In this document: piece after piece, positions 15,588 to 24,200 of the stretch | How positions within the stretch are numbered: position 1 is the first letter of the stretch | Layout of the letters: every line of letters starts with the position of its first letter | NCBI GenBank assembly: GCA_021798135.1 | Contig: JAJZYI010000003.1 | Coordinates: 1 to 32,483, forward strand | Source: Actinomycetes bacterium | GTDB lineage: Bacteria; Actinomycetota; Acidimicrobiia; Acidimicrobiales; UBA8190 | Length of the DNA stretch: 32,483 bases | Direction: 5' to 3' | Made by a program: the position numbers and the translations under genes | Notes under the pieces: generated by a model | Told to the model about the DNA's origin: nothing | The model's database searches: none | The model's input: the letters and a program-made list of their open reading frames with translations, nothing else

Positions 15588-18500
15588 CCGAGGCAGGACC
15601 ACCACCCCCAGCAGGACCACCACCCCCAGCAGGACCACCACCCCCAGCAGGACCACCACCCCGGCTTACGCCGAGCTGCACTGCCACTCGAATTTCAGCT
15701 TCCTCGACGGCGCGTCGCATCCCGAGGACCTCGTCGCCGAGGCCGCCCGGCTGGGGCTCCGCGCCCTGGCGCTCACCGACCACGGCGGCCTGTCGGGCGT
15801 GGTCCGCTTCGCCAGGGCCGCTGCCGTCGCCGGCATGCCGACCGTCTTCGGCGCCGAGATCACGCTGACCGGCAGCACCGCCGGCACCGTGCCGGCCATC
15901 CACCCCACCGGCACCGCCACCACCGGACCGACCGCCACGGGCCGGACCACCACAGGCCGGACCGCCACAGGCCGGACCGCCACAGGCCGGACCGCCACGG
16001 GCCGGACCACCACAGGCCGGACCGCCACGGGCCGGACCACCACAGGCCGGACCGCCACGGGCCGGACCGGGGTCGTCGATCCGCCTGGCACCCACCTGGT
16101 GGTGCTGGCACGGGACCCCGAGGGCTATGCCCGGCTCAGCCGCACCCTGGCCATCGCCCACCTGGCCGGAGAGGCCAAGGACCTCCCGCTCTGCACCCTG
16201 GCAGACCTCGCCGGCGCCCACGGCGGGCACTGGGTGGTGCTCACCGCGTGCCGAAAGGGCCCGCTGGCCCGGGCGCTCGACGCCGGCGGCCCGGACGCGG
16301 CCCGCCGGCAGCTCCACGAGCTCGTCGACGCCTTCGGCCGCGACAACCTGGCGGTGGAGCTGTGGGACCACGGCGACCCGGTCGACGCCGCCCGCAACGA
16401 CGTGCTCGCCGAGCTGGGTGTGTCAGCCGGGCTCGACGTGCTGGCCACCAACAACGTGCACTACGCCACCGCCGCCCGGTGGCCGCTCGCCACGGTGATG
16501 GCAGCCATCCGGGCCCGGCGGCCGCTCGCCGAGCTGGACGGTTGGCTCGCCCCGAACGCCGGCGCACACCTCCGGTCCCCCGCCGAGCAGGCCCGCCGCT
16601 TCGCCCGCTGGCCGGGCGCGGTGCGCACCGCCGCGGAGATCGGCGCCCGCTGCGCGTTCGACCTCGGCCTGGTCGCCCCCGGCCTGCCCCGGGGGCTGGT
16701 CCCCGAGGGGTACGACGACCAGCGCTGGCTGGTGGAGCTGGTCCGGCGCGGTGCCGAGACCCGCTACGGGCCCCGCCGAGCCGAGCGGGTACCGGGCGCA
16801 TGGGCACAGATCGACCACGAGCTCGACGTCATCGGCCGCCTCGGCTACGCCGGGTACTTCATCGTCGTCCACGACATCGTGGAGCTGTGCCGCCGCCGGG
16901 ACATCTTCTGCCAGGGCCGCGGTTCCGCCGCCAATTCCGCCGTGTGCTACGCCCTGGGCATCACCCAGGCCGACGCGGTGGCCCTCGGCCTGCTGTTCGA
17001 GCGGTTCCTGTCGCCGGCGCGCGACGGGCCGCCGGACATCGACCTCGACATCGAGTCGTCGCGGCGTGACGAGGTCATCGCCTACGTCTACGAGCGCTAC
17101 GGCCGCCACCACGCCGCCCAGGTCGCCAACGTCGTCACCTACCGTCCCCGCTCGGCGGTGCGCGACGTCGGCCGCGCCCTCGGCCACGACCTCGCCACCG
17201 TGACCGGCTGGGTGGCCGCGCTCGACCGGGGCGACGCCATCGACCAGGTCGACGGGCTGCCCGTCCCGGTGGCCCGCCTGGCCACCGAGCTGCTCGACGC
17301 ACCCCGGCACCTCGGCCTGCACTCGGGGGGCATGGTGCTGTGCGACCGCCCGGTGATCGACGTGTGCCCGGTGCAGTGGGCCCGGCACCCGGGCCGCAGC
17401 GCCCTGCAGTGGGACAAGGACGACTGTGCCGCCGTCGGACTGGTCAAGTTCGACCTGCTGGGCCTGGGGATGCTGCAGGCCCTGCACCGCACCGTCGACC
17501 TCGTGCGCGACGCGCACGGCACCGAGATCGACCTGGGGCGCATCCCCCAGGAGGACGCCGTCTACGACATGGTGTGCCGGGCCGACACCGTCGGCGTGTT
17601 CCAGGTCGAGAGCCGGGCCCAGATGGCGACCCTGCCGCGCATCGAGCCCCGGTGCTTCGCCGACCTGGTGGTCGAGGTCGCCCTCATCCGCCCCGGGCCG
17701 ATCCAGGGCGGCTCCGTGCATCCCTACATCCGGCGCCGCCGGGGGCGGGAGCCGGCGGAGCCCCCGCACCCCCTGCTGCGCCGCGCCCTGGCCAAGACCC
17801 TCGGCGTACCGCTGTTCCAGGAGCAGCTGATGCAGATCGCCATCGACGCGGCAGGGTTCTCCCCCACCGAGGCCGACCGGCTCCGCCAGGCCATGAGCGC
17901 CAAGCGGTCGCGGGCCCGCATGGCCGAGCTCCACGACCGGCTGCTCGCCGGCATGGCCGAACGCGGCATCACCGGGGCGGCCGCCGACGAGATCGTCGGC
18001 AAGCTCGCCGCCTTCGCCAGCTTCGGCTTTCCCGAGAGCCACGCCGTCTCGTTCGCCTACCTCGTCTATGCCAGCGCCTGGCTCAAGCTGCACTACCCGG
18101 CCGCGTTCACCGCCGGCCTGCTCGATGCCCAGCCCATGGGCTTCTGGTCGCCCCAGTCCCTGGTGGCCGACGCCCGCCGCCACGGCGTCGCCGTCCACCG
18201 CCCGCACGTCAACCACTCCGCCGCCACCACCACCCTGGTGTGGGACGCCCCGCCGCCGGCCCGGGACGGAGCCACGACCGCTCCCGCACCCGACGGCCGG
18301 TCCCGCCCCGGTGGGGCGCAGCCGGCCGTCCGCCTGGGCCTGTCCCAGGTACGCGGCCTCGGCGAGGAGGCCGCCCGACGGATCGCCGCCGCCCGGCCCT
18401 ACGCGTCCATCGACGACCTGGTGCGCCGGGGCCGGCCGACCGCAGCGCAGGTCGAGGCGCTCGCCACAGCAGGCGCTCTCCATGGCGTGCCGGCCACACC

Positions 18501-19149
18501 CGGCCGCGCCGCGCCCGGGAACCGCCGCCGGGCCCTGTGGGCCGCCGGTGCCGTGGCCACGGGAACGGCACCGGGCAGCGCCGTGCAGCGACTTCCCGGC
18601 ATGGTCACCGGCGACGACCCCCCCGCCCTGCCCTCCCCCGGCGCCGCCGACGAGATCGCCGCCGACCTGTGGGCCACCGGTCTCACCGTCGGGGTGACGG
18701 CCATGGAGCTCGCCCGCCCGGCCCTCGACCGGCGCGGGGTGGTCACCGCCGCCCGGCTGGCCGACCGCGGCACCGGCGGGAGCCCCGGCGACGGGCCGGC
18801 CAAGGTGCTCGTGGCCGGGGTCGTCACCCACCGCCAACGCCCCGAGAGCGCCCGGGGCACGGTGTTCGTCAACCTCGAGGACGAGACGGGGATGGTCAAC
18901 GTGATCTGCTCGCCCGGTGCGTGGACCCGGTGGCGCCACGTGGCCCGCCGAGCTGCCGCGCTCGAGGTCCGCGGCAGGATCGAGCGGTCCGACGGCGTGG
19001 TGAACGTGGTGGCCGAGCGGATCCGCTCCCTCGACCTCGCCGCGCTGGCAGCACCGCCCGAGCCGGCTCGCCCACCCGACGTCCGGCCGCCCGGCGCCCC
19101 GCCGGCCGCCGCCCCGCCGCTCGTGCCCCCGTCACGCGACTTCCGATGA
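15580..19149 (+). CDS. dnaE2: Error-prone DNA polymerase III alpha subunit DnaE2
   Basis: This 1189-residue C-family polymerase does translesion synthesis after DNA damage. It has a PHP domain (ELHCHSNFSFLDG; LALTDHGGLSG), a polymerase core with catalytic aspartates in PPDIDLDIE (Asp486, 488, 490), GRGSAANSAVCY, LIRPGPIQGG, LFQEQLMQIA and FGFPESHAVSFAY, and a C-terminal OB fold (VFVNLEDETGMVNVICSP). Two tandem-repeat insertions are unusual: RTTTPS repeats at residues 6-28, and nine ATGRT/TTGRT units at about 118-162 inside the PHP domain. The ATG overlaps imuB by eight bases. The last residues are Pro-rich and lead directly into an octamer repeat after the stop. Confidence 0.95.
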   Translation: MTDRGRTTTPSRTTTPSRTTTPSRTTTPAYAELHCHSNFSFLDGASHPEDLVAEAARLGLRALALTDHGGLSGVVRFARAAAVAGMPTVFGAEITLTGSTAGTVPAIHPTGTATTGPTATGRTTTGRTATGRTATGRTATGRTTTGRTATGRTTTGRTATGRTGVVDPPGTHLVVLARDPEGYARLSRTLAIAHLAGEAKDLPLCTLADLAGAHGGHWVVLTACRKGPLARALDAGGPDAARRQLHELVDAFGRDNLAVELWDHGDPVDAARNDVLAELGVSAGLDVLATNNVHYATAARWPLATVMAAIRARRPLAELDGWLAPNAGAHLRSPAEQARRFARWPGAVRTAAEIGARCAFDLGLVAPGLPRGLVPEGYDDQRWLVELVRRGAETRYGPRRAERVPGAWAQIDHELDVIGRLGYAGYFIVVHDIVELCRRRDIFCQGRGSAANSAVCYALGITQADAVALGLLFERFLSPARDGPPDIDLDIESSRRDEVIAYVYERYGRHHAAQVANVVTYRPRSAVRDVGRALGHDLATVTGWVAALDRGDAIDQVDGLPVPVARLATELLDAPRHLGLHSGGMVLCDRPVIDVCPVQWARHPGRSALQWDKDDCAAVGLVKFDLLGLGMLQALHRTVDLVRDAHGTEIDLGRIPQEDAVYDMVCRADTVGVFQVESRAQMATLPRIEPRCFADLVVEVALIRPGPIQGGSVHPYIRRRRGREPAEPPHPLLRRALAKTLGVPLFQEQLMQIAIDAAGFSPTEADRLRQAMSAKRSRARMAELHDRLLAGMAERGITGAAADEIVGKLAAFASFGFPESHAVSFAYLVYASAWLKLHYPAAFTAGLLDAQPMGFWSPQSLVADARRHGVAVHRPHVNHSAATTTLVWDAPPPARDGATTAPAPDGRSRPGGAQPAVRLGLSQVRGLGEEAARRIAAARPYASIDDLVRRGRPTAAQVEALATAGALHGVPATPGRAAPGNRRRALWAAGAVATGTAPGSAVQRLPGMVTGDDPPALPSPGAADEIAADLWATGLTVGVTAMELARPALDRRGVVTAARLADRGTGGSPGDGPAKVLVAGVVTHRQRPESARGTVFVNLEDETGMVNVICSPGAWTRWRHVARRAAALEVRGRIERSDGVVNVVAERIRSLDLAALAAPPEPARPPDVRPPGAPPAAAPPLVPPSRDFR
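15595..15664. repeat. 18-bp tandem repeat in the dnaE2 N-terminus
   Basis: Three perfect copies of aggaccaccacccccagc and a partial fourth encode RTTTPS. They lie between the start codon and the PHP domain. Confidence 0.9.
15931..16065. repeat. nine-copy 15-bp tandem repeat in the dnaE2 PHP domain
   Basis: Nine consecutive 15-bp units alternate between accgccacgggccgg, accgccacaggccgg and accaccacaggccgg. They encode a Thr/Gly/Arg loop. Differences are confined to a few positions, indicating recent expansion. Confidence 0.93.
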
Positions 19150-19155
19150 GCCGCG

Positions 19156-19243
19156 CCCCGCAGCCCCGCAGCCCCGCAGCCCCGCAGCCCCGCAGCCCCG
19201 CAGCCCCGCAGCCCCGCAGCCCCGCAGCCCCGCAGCCCCGCAG
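19156..19243. repeat. eleven perfect copies of octamer ccccgcag
   Basis: Eleven identical head-to-tail octamers start six bases after the dnaE2 stop. The minus strand reads GGGG runs spaced by CTGC, a G-quadruplex-prone arrangement. The last copy also forms a small stem (ccccg/cgggg, 19236-19249). The 8-bp period is not a multiple of three, consistent with a non-coding location. Confidence 0.95.
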
Positions 19244-19351
19244 CCGGGGGACCCAACCCGCTCGCGCTACCCGAACGGGCGACCCACTCACGGCCCGCTC
19301 CAGGGACCTGCTCAAGCGACCCGCTCCCGCTGCCGACACCAACCGTGGCAG

Positions 19352-19357
19352 AAGGAG
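19352..19357 (+). promoter_or_regulatory. Shine-Dalgarno site (AAGGAG) of the first Cys-rich protein
   Basis: AAGGAG lies six bases before the ATG at 19364. It is one of the better ribosome-binding sites in the window and supports the small gene. Confidence 0.7.
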
Positions 19358-19363
19358 TCACGG

Positions 19364-19603
19364 ATGACGGCCTGCCCAGGAGAGCTCGTGGTGCACCGCG
19401 ACGGCTCGGCGTGGTGCACCGAGGTACGCGCGGGGCGCGCCTGCCTCGGCACGAACCAACCACATCGAGCCGTGTGGACCTGCCGACTGGTCTGGGGGCC
19501 CGACGACTGCCCCCGGTGCATCCCGGACCAGGCGTCCCCTCCACGGCCCGACCGCAGGCCGTCCCGCGCCGCCGACGGCACCGCGGCGGCCGCCAGCGCC
19601 TGA
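19364..19603 (+). CDS. Small cysteine-rich protein A (putative zinc-binding, unknown function)
   Basis: I do not recognise this 79-residue protein. It has six cysteines in the first 52 residues: TACPGELVVHRDG, AWCTEV, RACLG, WTCRLVW and DDCPRC. The arrangement suggests a treble-clef or zinc-ribbon-like metal site. The last 27 residues are disordered (Pro/Arg/Ala). The start has a strong Shine-Dalgarno site. It is clearly related to the protein at 19946-20200: both share LVVHRDG, (W/F)CTE, G-x-x-C and a closing CPRC/CWHC. It lies 214 bp after dnaE2, beyond an octamer repeat, so co-transcription with the SOS operon is uncertain. Size and cysteine pattern fit a nucleic-acid or protein-binding accessory factor, which is inference. 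Confidence 0.7.
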   Translation: MTACPGELVVHRDGSAWCTEVRAGRACLGTNQPHRAVWTCRLVWGPDDCPRCIPDQASPPRPDRRPSRAADGTAAAASA

Positions 19604-19945
19604 ACCGCCCGGGCCCACCTCCCGCGCACCGTCCACCTGCCCGCGACACCGCCTCGTTTCGCCATTCCGGCCGCCGCTCCGGCATGCGCCCCACCACCCC
19701 CGGCATCGCGCCACGAGCCTGGCCTCGCCGTGCCGGGCCGGCGGTCCCGGGCACGCCCGCCCATGCCACGAGCCCGGCCGCGCCGCACCCGGGAGGCCGC
19801 CCCGCCGGCCGAGCCGGCACGGTCGTCCGGTTGTGTCCCGGTTGGCTGCAGGTGCATCGGGCGGGTGCCGAGGTCACTTGCAGGTGCTCCCGCACAGGAA
19901 CGACCGCCCACGGGGGCGACGACGGGAGCCGAGGAGCGAAGAGCC
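19604..19945. other. interval between the two Cys-rich genes
   Basis: The interval is 342 bp of Pro/Arg/Ala-biased sequence with no gene I can support. Near its end GAGGAG (19931-19936) precedes the GTG of the next gene. No clear promoter is seen. Confidence 0.55.
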
Positions 19946-20200
19946 GTGGTGGTTGCATCGTCGTGCAGCGGGTGCCTGGTGGTCCATCGCGATGGCTTGG
20001 TGGCGTTCTGCACCGAGGAGCTCGACGGGGGCCACTGCGCCGGGTACGACCACCACCACCTTGCCGGCGTGATGCCGTGCCGGGTAGCGCCCCTCGTGGT
20101 CCGCTGCTGGCACTGCCAGCAGGTCACGCAGCTCCGCCTGATGCTCGCCGAACCCTTCGTGCCCCGGCTGCCCGAGCGCGACTCCGTGCTCGCCAACTAG
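19946..20200 (+). CDS. Small cysteine-rich protein B (paralogue of A, unknown function)
   Basis: This 84-residue protein begins at GTG 19946 (or 19949), nine bases after GAGGAG. Cysteines occur in SSCSGC, AFCTEEL, GHCAGY, MPCRV and RCWHCQQ, with a His-rich YDHHH between, so one or two zinc sites are likely. LVVHRDG and FCTEE align with protein A, and the final CxxC sits at the same distance. The C-terminal 25 residues differ from A, being amphipathic (LRLMLAEPFVPRLPERD) rather than Pro-rich. The frame is open for 72 codons upstream, but that part is low-complexity. It is followed by the promoter of the response regulator gene. Function is unknown and I know of no named family for it. Confidence 0.68.
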   Translation: MVVASSCSGCLVVHRDGLVAFCTEELDGGHCAGYDHHHLAGVMPCRVAPLVVRCWHCQQVTQLRLMLAEPFVPRLPERDSVLAN

Positions 20201-20356
20201 CCTTCCGTTTCCCACCGGTCGCCCAATTCGGTGTTCGATCAACACGTCGCGGTGCGGCACCTCGGCCCCCACCACGCGGACAAGGCGCCGGTCACAGCTG
20301 CTCTCCGACGTTCCTCGGCAACGCCAAGTGGCATTTGTCACGCGAGGAAGACGTAC

Positions 20357-20394
20357 TTCACAAGACACTACCAACTCGACTACGCTACGTAGTG
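20357..20394 (+). promoter_or_regulatory. response-regulator promoter with inverted repeats
   Basis: TTCACA (20357-20362), an 18-base spacer and TACGCT (20381-20386) form a plausible promoter. The -10 region overlaps the 8-bp palindrome CTACGTAG (20385-20392), and CACTAC (20366-20371) pairs with GTAGTG (20389-20394). Transcription would begin at or next to the start codon. The palindromes could be a regulator site. Confidence 0.55.
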
Positions 20395-21120
20395 ATGTCA
20401 CTTCTGCAGACTGAGCTTCAGGCGATCTTCCGCAAGTCCTCGGGTCGGCTGCTGGTCGTCGACGACGACGAGGACGTCCGCTCCATGGTGACCCGGTTCC
20501 TCGAGAGCGAGGGATACCAGATCACCGAGGCGGCCACCGGTGCAGAGGCGCTCACGGCCGTCATCGAGCGAGCCCCGGACCTCGTGCTCCTCGACCTGAT
20601 GCTGTCGAGCGAGGATGGCTTCGACGTCCTGTCCTCGATCCGGCGCTACAGCGACGTGCCCGTCATCGTGCTGACCGCCCGCGACCGCGAGACCGACAGG
20701 GTGCTCGGCCTGAAGCTCGGTGCCGACGACTACGTCTGCAAGCCCTTCTCGCCCGCCGAGCTCGAGGCCCGCATCGGCTCGGTCCTCCGCCGCGGCAGCC
20801 GCAACCAGGAGGCGAGCCGTGTCCTGCAATTCGGCGAGCTCTCCATCGACACCTCCGCCCGCGAGGTCCGGGTGGCGGGCACGCTCGTGGAGACCACGGC
20901 CAAGGAGTTCGACCTGCTGACCTTCCTGGCATCGTCCCCGCGCCAGGTGTTCACCCGCGAGCAGCTCCTCTCCCAGGTCTGGGACTCGTCGTCGCAGTGG
21001 CAGGACGACGGCACGGTCACCGAGCACGTCAGGCGGATCCGGCGCAAGATCGAGCCGACCCCGGACCGGCCCCGGTGGGTCCGGACCGTCCGGGGCGTCG
21101 GCTACCGCTTCGAGCCCTGA
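20395..21120 (+). CDS. OmpR/PhoB-family response regulator
   Basis: This 241-residue two-component response regulator has a receiver domain (residues 17-133) and a winged-helix DNA-binding domain (about 145-240). The receiver shows the acidic pocket VVDDDEDVRS, the phospho-acceptor Asp67 in LVLLDLML, Thr94 and Lys116 in VCKPFSP. The output domain ends with TVTEHVRRIRRKIE and VRGVGYRFEP, the family signature. It is preceded by a 16-residue leader (MSLLQTELQAIFRKSS). The start could also be GTG 20392, one codon upstream; either fits a (near-)leaderless mRNA. No orthodox kinase gene is adjacent on the same strand. The hybrid kinase downstream is convergent, so pairing is open. Confidence 0.95.
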   Translation: MSLLQTELQAIFRKSSGRLLVVDDDEDVRSMVTRFLESEGYQITEAATGAEALTAVIERAPDLVLLDLMLSSEDGFDVLSSIRRYSDVPVIVLTARDRETDRVLGLKLGADDYVCKPFSPAELEARIGSVLRRGSRNQEASRVLQFGELSIDTSAREVRVAGTLVETTAKEFDLLTFLASSPRQVFTREQLLSQVWDSSSQWQDDGTVTEHVRRIRRKIEPTPDRPRWVRTVRGVGYRFEP

Positions 21121-21179
21121 GCGCCTGTTCGCCGGCTGCGCCCGCGGCCCCGGGCCGGGACCACCCCTGCCGCGGCCTC

Positions 21180-21194
21180 CGGGCCGGCGGCCCG
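21180..21194. terminator. weak hairpin between response regulator and hybrid kinase
   Basis: A six-base stem (cgggcc/ggcccg) with a three-base loop lies between the two convergent stops. There is no T tract. Confidence 0.25.
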
Positions 21195-21229
21195 CCGCGA
21201 CCGCCGCGTCCCTGGTCGGCCGGCGGCGG

Positions 21230-24200
21230 TCACCCCCGAGAGGACGCCCCCGCTCCGCCGGCCGAGCGGGCGGCCTCGATCGCCCGCCGGGCTCGCCGAG
21301 CGAGCTCCTCGCCCGTGAAGGGCTTGACCAGCAGGTCCGCGCCTGCCGCCAGGCCGGCGCTGCCGGCGTTCCCGGACATGTAGAGCACCGGCAGCCCCGG
21401 CGACGCAGTCACCAGGCGGGCCGCCAGCTCGACGCCGCTCATGCCGGGCATCGCCACGTCGGTGACGAGCAGGTCCACGCTGTCGGCGGCTGCCGCCACG
21501 GCGCCGAGGGCCTCGGCACCGTCGGCCGCGGCGACGACGAGGAAGCCGCCGCGGACGAGCGCCTGCACCGCCATCCGGCGGACGTCGGGGTCGTCGTCGA
21601 CCACGAGCACGATGGGGTCGCCGCCCTGTCCGTCGCCGTCCCCGTCCCCGTCGCCGTCCCCGTCGCCTGTGCCGTCCACCGAGCCGCCGCCGACGCACGT
21701 CGGCGAGCCGTCAGCGACCGCGGGGAACGACATGGTCACGGTCGTGCCCACACCCAGCCGCGTCTGTATCGACACGGACCCGCCGGCCTGGGTCACCGAG
21801 GCGTGCACACCCGCCAGCCCCAGGCCGGTCCCGCTGCCCCGGGGCTTGGTGGTGAAGAACGGCTCGAAGCAGTGCTCCGCCGTGTGGGCGTCCATGCCGG
21901 TGCCCGTGTCGGAGACCCAGACGTCCACGACGTCGCCGCAGGCACCCGACGTCGTCCGAACGCCGCACCCCAGCCGCAGGTGGCCGCCGTCGCCCATGGC
22001 GTCGCGAGCGTTGAGGGCCAGGTTGAGGATGGCCCGCTCGAGCTCGACCGGCTCCACGAGGACCCGCGCCGGCACCGCCGAGGCTTCCCGCTCCACGGTG
22101 ATCCCTCGGCCCGCGACGCGGGCCACGACGCGCTCCATGGCCTGCAGGACGCCGTCGGGGTCGACGACCACCGGCTGGACCGGCCGACGATGGCCGATCG
22201 ACAGGAGCTGGCTGGTCAGCTCCGCCGCCCGCTGGCCGGCGCTCCGGATGGCCCGGACCTCGTCGGCCAGAGGGTCGGCGGGGTCCATCCGGTCGAGGAG
22301 CAGCTCGCACGAGCCGAGGACCACCGTCAGCAGGTTGTTGAAGTCGTGCGCCACGCCGCCGGCCAGGCGGGCCATGGCGCCGAGCCGTTCCGCCTGGTGG
22401 AACTGCTCGACCAGGCGCTGGCGCTCGGTGACGTCCTCGACCATCGCCAGCGCTCCCGTCACGGCACCGTCGGGGCCGCGTAGCGGCGCCGCCGACACCG
22501 ACAGCTGCGCCGCGCCGCCACCCGCCCGGGGTGCCATCACCACCTCGCCCACGACTGCCTCGCCGGCTCGGGCACGGTCCCAGACGAGGCGTGCCGGCCC
22601 GGGATCGACGCCACCGGCAGCACCGGGTGGCGAGCCGTCCGCCGCCTGGCCGGGTGCCGTGTCGCCCGGGGCGCCGCCTGGCCCCGGTCCGTCGGCCTCG
22701 GAGAGCGCCCGGGCGCCGCCGCCCAGCCAGGCGCCTGCCGGCACCGAGCCGTCGGCGGCCGCGCCACCCGGGTCGGGGCGGCCGACCTGCTCCCACCGGA
22801 ACAGCGCCCGTGCAGCCGCGTTGCGCCACACCACGGTCCCGGACTCGTCGAGCTCCACAATGGCGAGGGGGGAGGCCTCGACGACGGCCTGCAGCCGCTG
22901 CTCGTTGGCCTCGGCCAGCTCGGCGGCGCGCCGGCTGGCGTGCCACAGGTCGACCCGCTCGAGGGCCACGCCGATCCGCGCGGCGAGCTCCTCCGCCACC
23001 CGCAGGTCCGACATGCGGTAGCCACGACGGTCGAGCCCCGTGACGAAGCTGGCCGTCCCCACGACGGTGCCGCGGAGGCGGACGGGCACCACCACCATGG
23101 ACTCCACGCCACCGGCAGGCAGGCTGTCGCCGTGGTCGGGGCCGGGGAGGTGCGACCCGCCGCCCGCGGGGCGCCGCACCACCATCTCGGGACGCCCGTC
23201 GCGCAGGACCTGCAGGACGAGCCGGTCGCCGTCCGGATGGCGGTGCGCCGCGGCGCCCGCCGCGCCCTTCGACCACGTCCCCCGGCGGCAGCCGTCGCCG
23301 TCGACGACGAGCCGCTGCAGGGCGCCGCCCTCCGACACCAGGTCGACGGCGAACCAGTCGGCGAACATCGGCACCACGACACCGCCGAGCGCTCCCAACG
23401 CCGGCTCGGGGTCGCGCAGCGCCCCGGCCAGCGCGTCCCCCGCCCCCACCAGCAGCGCGAGGTGCCGCCGGGCGTGCTCCACACCGAGCCGGCCCCGTCG
23501 CTCGCTCTCCTCGAGCCGTCGCCGGTCCAGGGCCACCGACACCCGCTCCGCGGCCAGGGCCACGATGGGCTCGACCCACGCCGGCACGACGGCGTCGGCC
23601 GGGCCAGCGACAGCGAGCACGCCCGCCACGCCTCCGTCGCGCCCGGGCACCAGCGCGATCCGCCCGACCAGGCCCCCCGGCTCCAGGAGCCCGGCCGGAC
23701 CGCCGGACGCGACACGTCCGGCCGGGCCGCCGGGCCCGGCCGCCACCGCGACCGGCGCACCCACCGTGTGACCCCCCACTGCCGCGCTGGCCGCCAGCAC
23801 GGCGAGCCCGGCCAGGACAGGCGTCGTCGAGGAAGCCTCGGCGTCGGCGGCTCCCCCCGCCGCTGGCGGCGAGGCAGCGAGCGGCGCGACGGCGAGCGGC
23901 GCTGCAGCGGGCGGCGTCCCCGGGCCACCCGCCCGTTCCCCCGACGTGCCGGCGTCGAACACGGCCACCACGTCGGCGCCGAGGGCCCGGCGCAACCGCT
24001 CGCAGACGTCGTCGAGGGTGCCTGCCGGCGAGCCCGGCGCCGCCGCCCCCTCCGCCAGGATCGACAGCGCGCGCTGCCACGGGAAGCCCGGCACCGGTGC
24101 CGTCGCGGCCGCCCTGCGGGCCCCCCGCACGGCCACCACCCCGAGCACCGCGCCGGCGCCGGCGAGCGCACCGCCGAGCGCGCGTCCGGCGGGCCCCGCG

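Noticed and set aside
10758..15659. 1633-residue minus-strand frame ending in HupB
   Set aside because: Only the last 213 residues (HupB) have a start with AGGAGG and a promoter. The rest is antisense to the VirD4-like gene and the mutasome.
16423..18939. 838-residue minus-strand frame inside dnaE2
   Set aside because: It is antisense to conserved DnaE2 motifs and has no domain.
19156..19243. octamer array as a CRISPR
   Set aside because: There are no spacers; units are contiguous 8-bp copies and no cas genes are present.
19146..19367. small plus-strand frame overlapping the dnaE2 stop (ATGA) through the octamer repeat
   Set aside because: It is mostly translated repeat, and the 8-bp period cycles through three frames. 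No conserved feature is seen.
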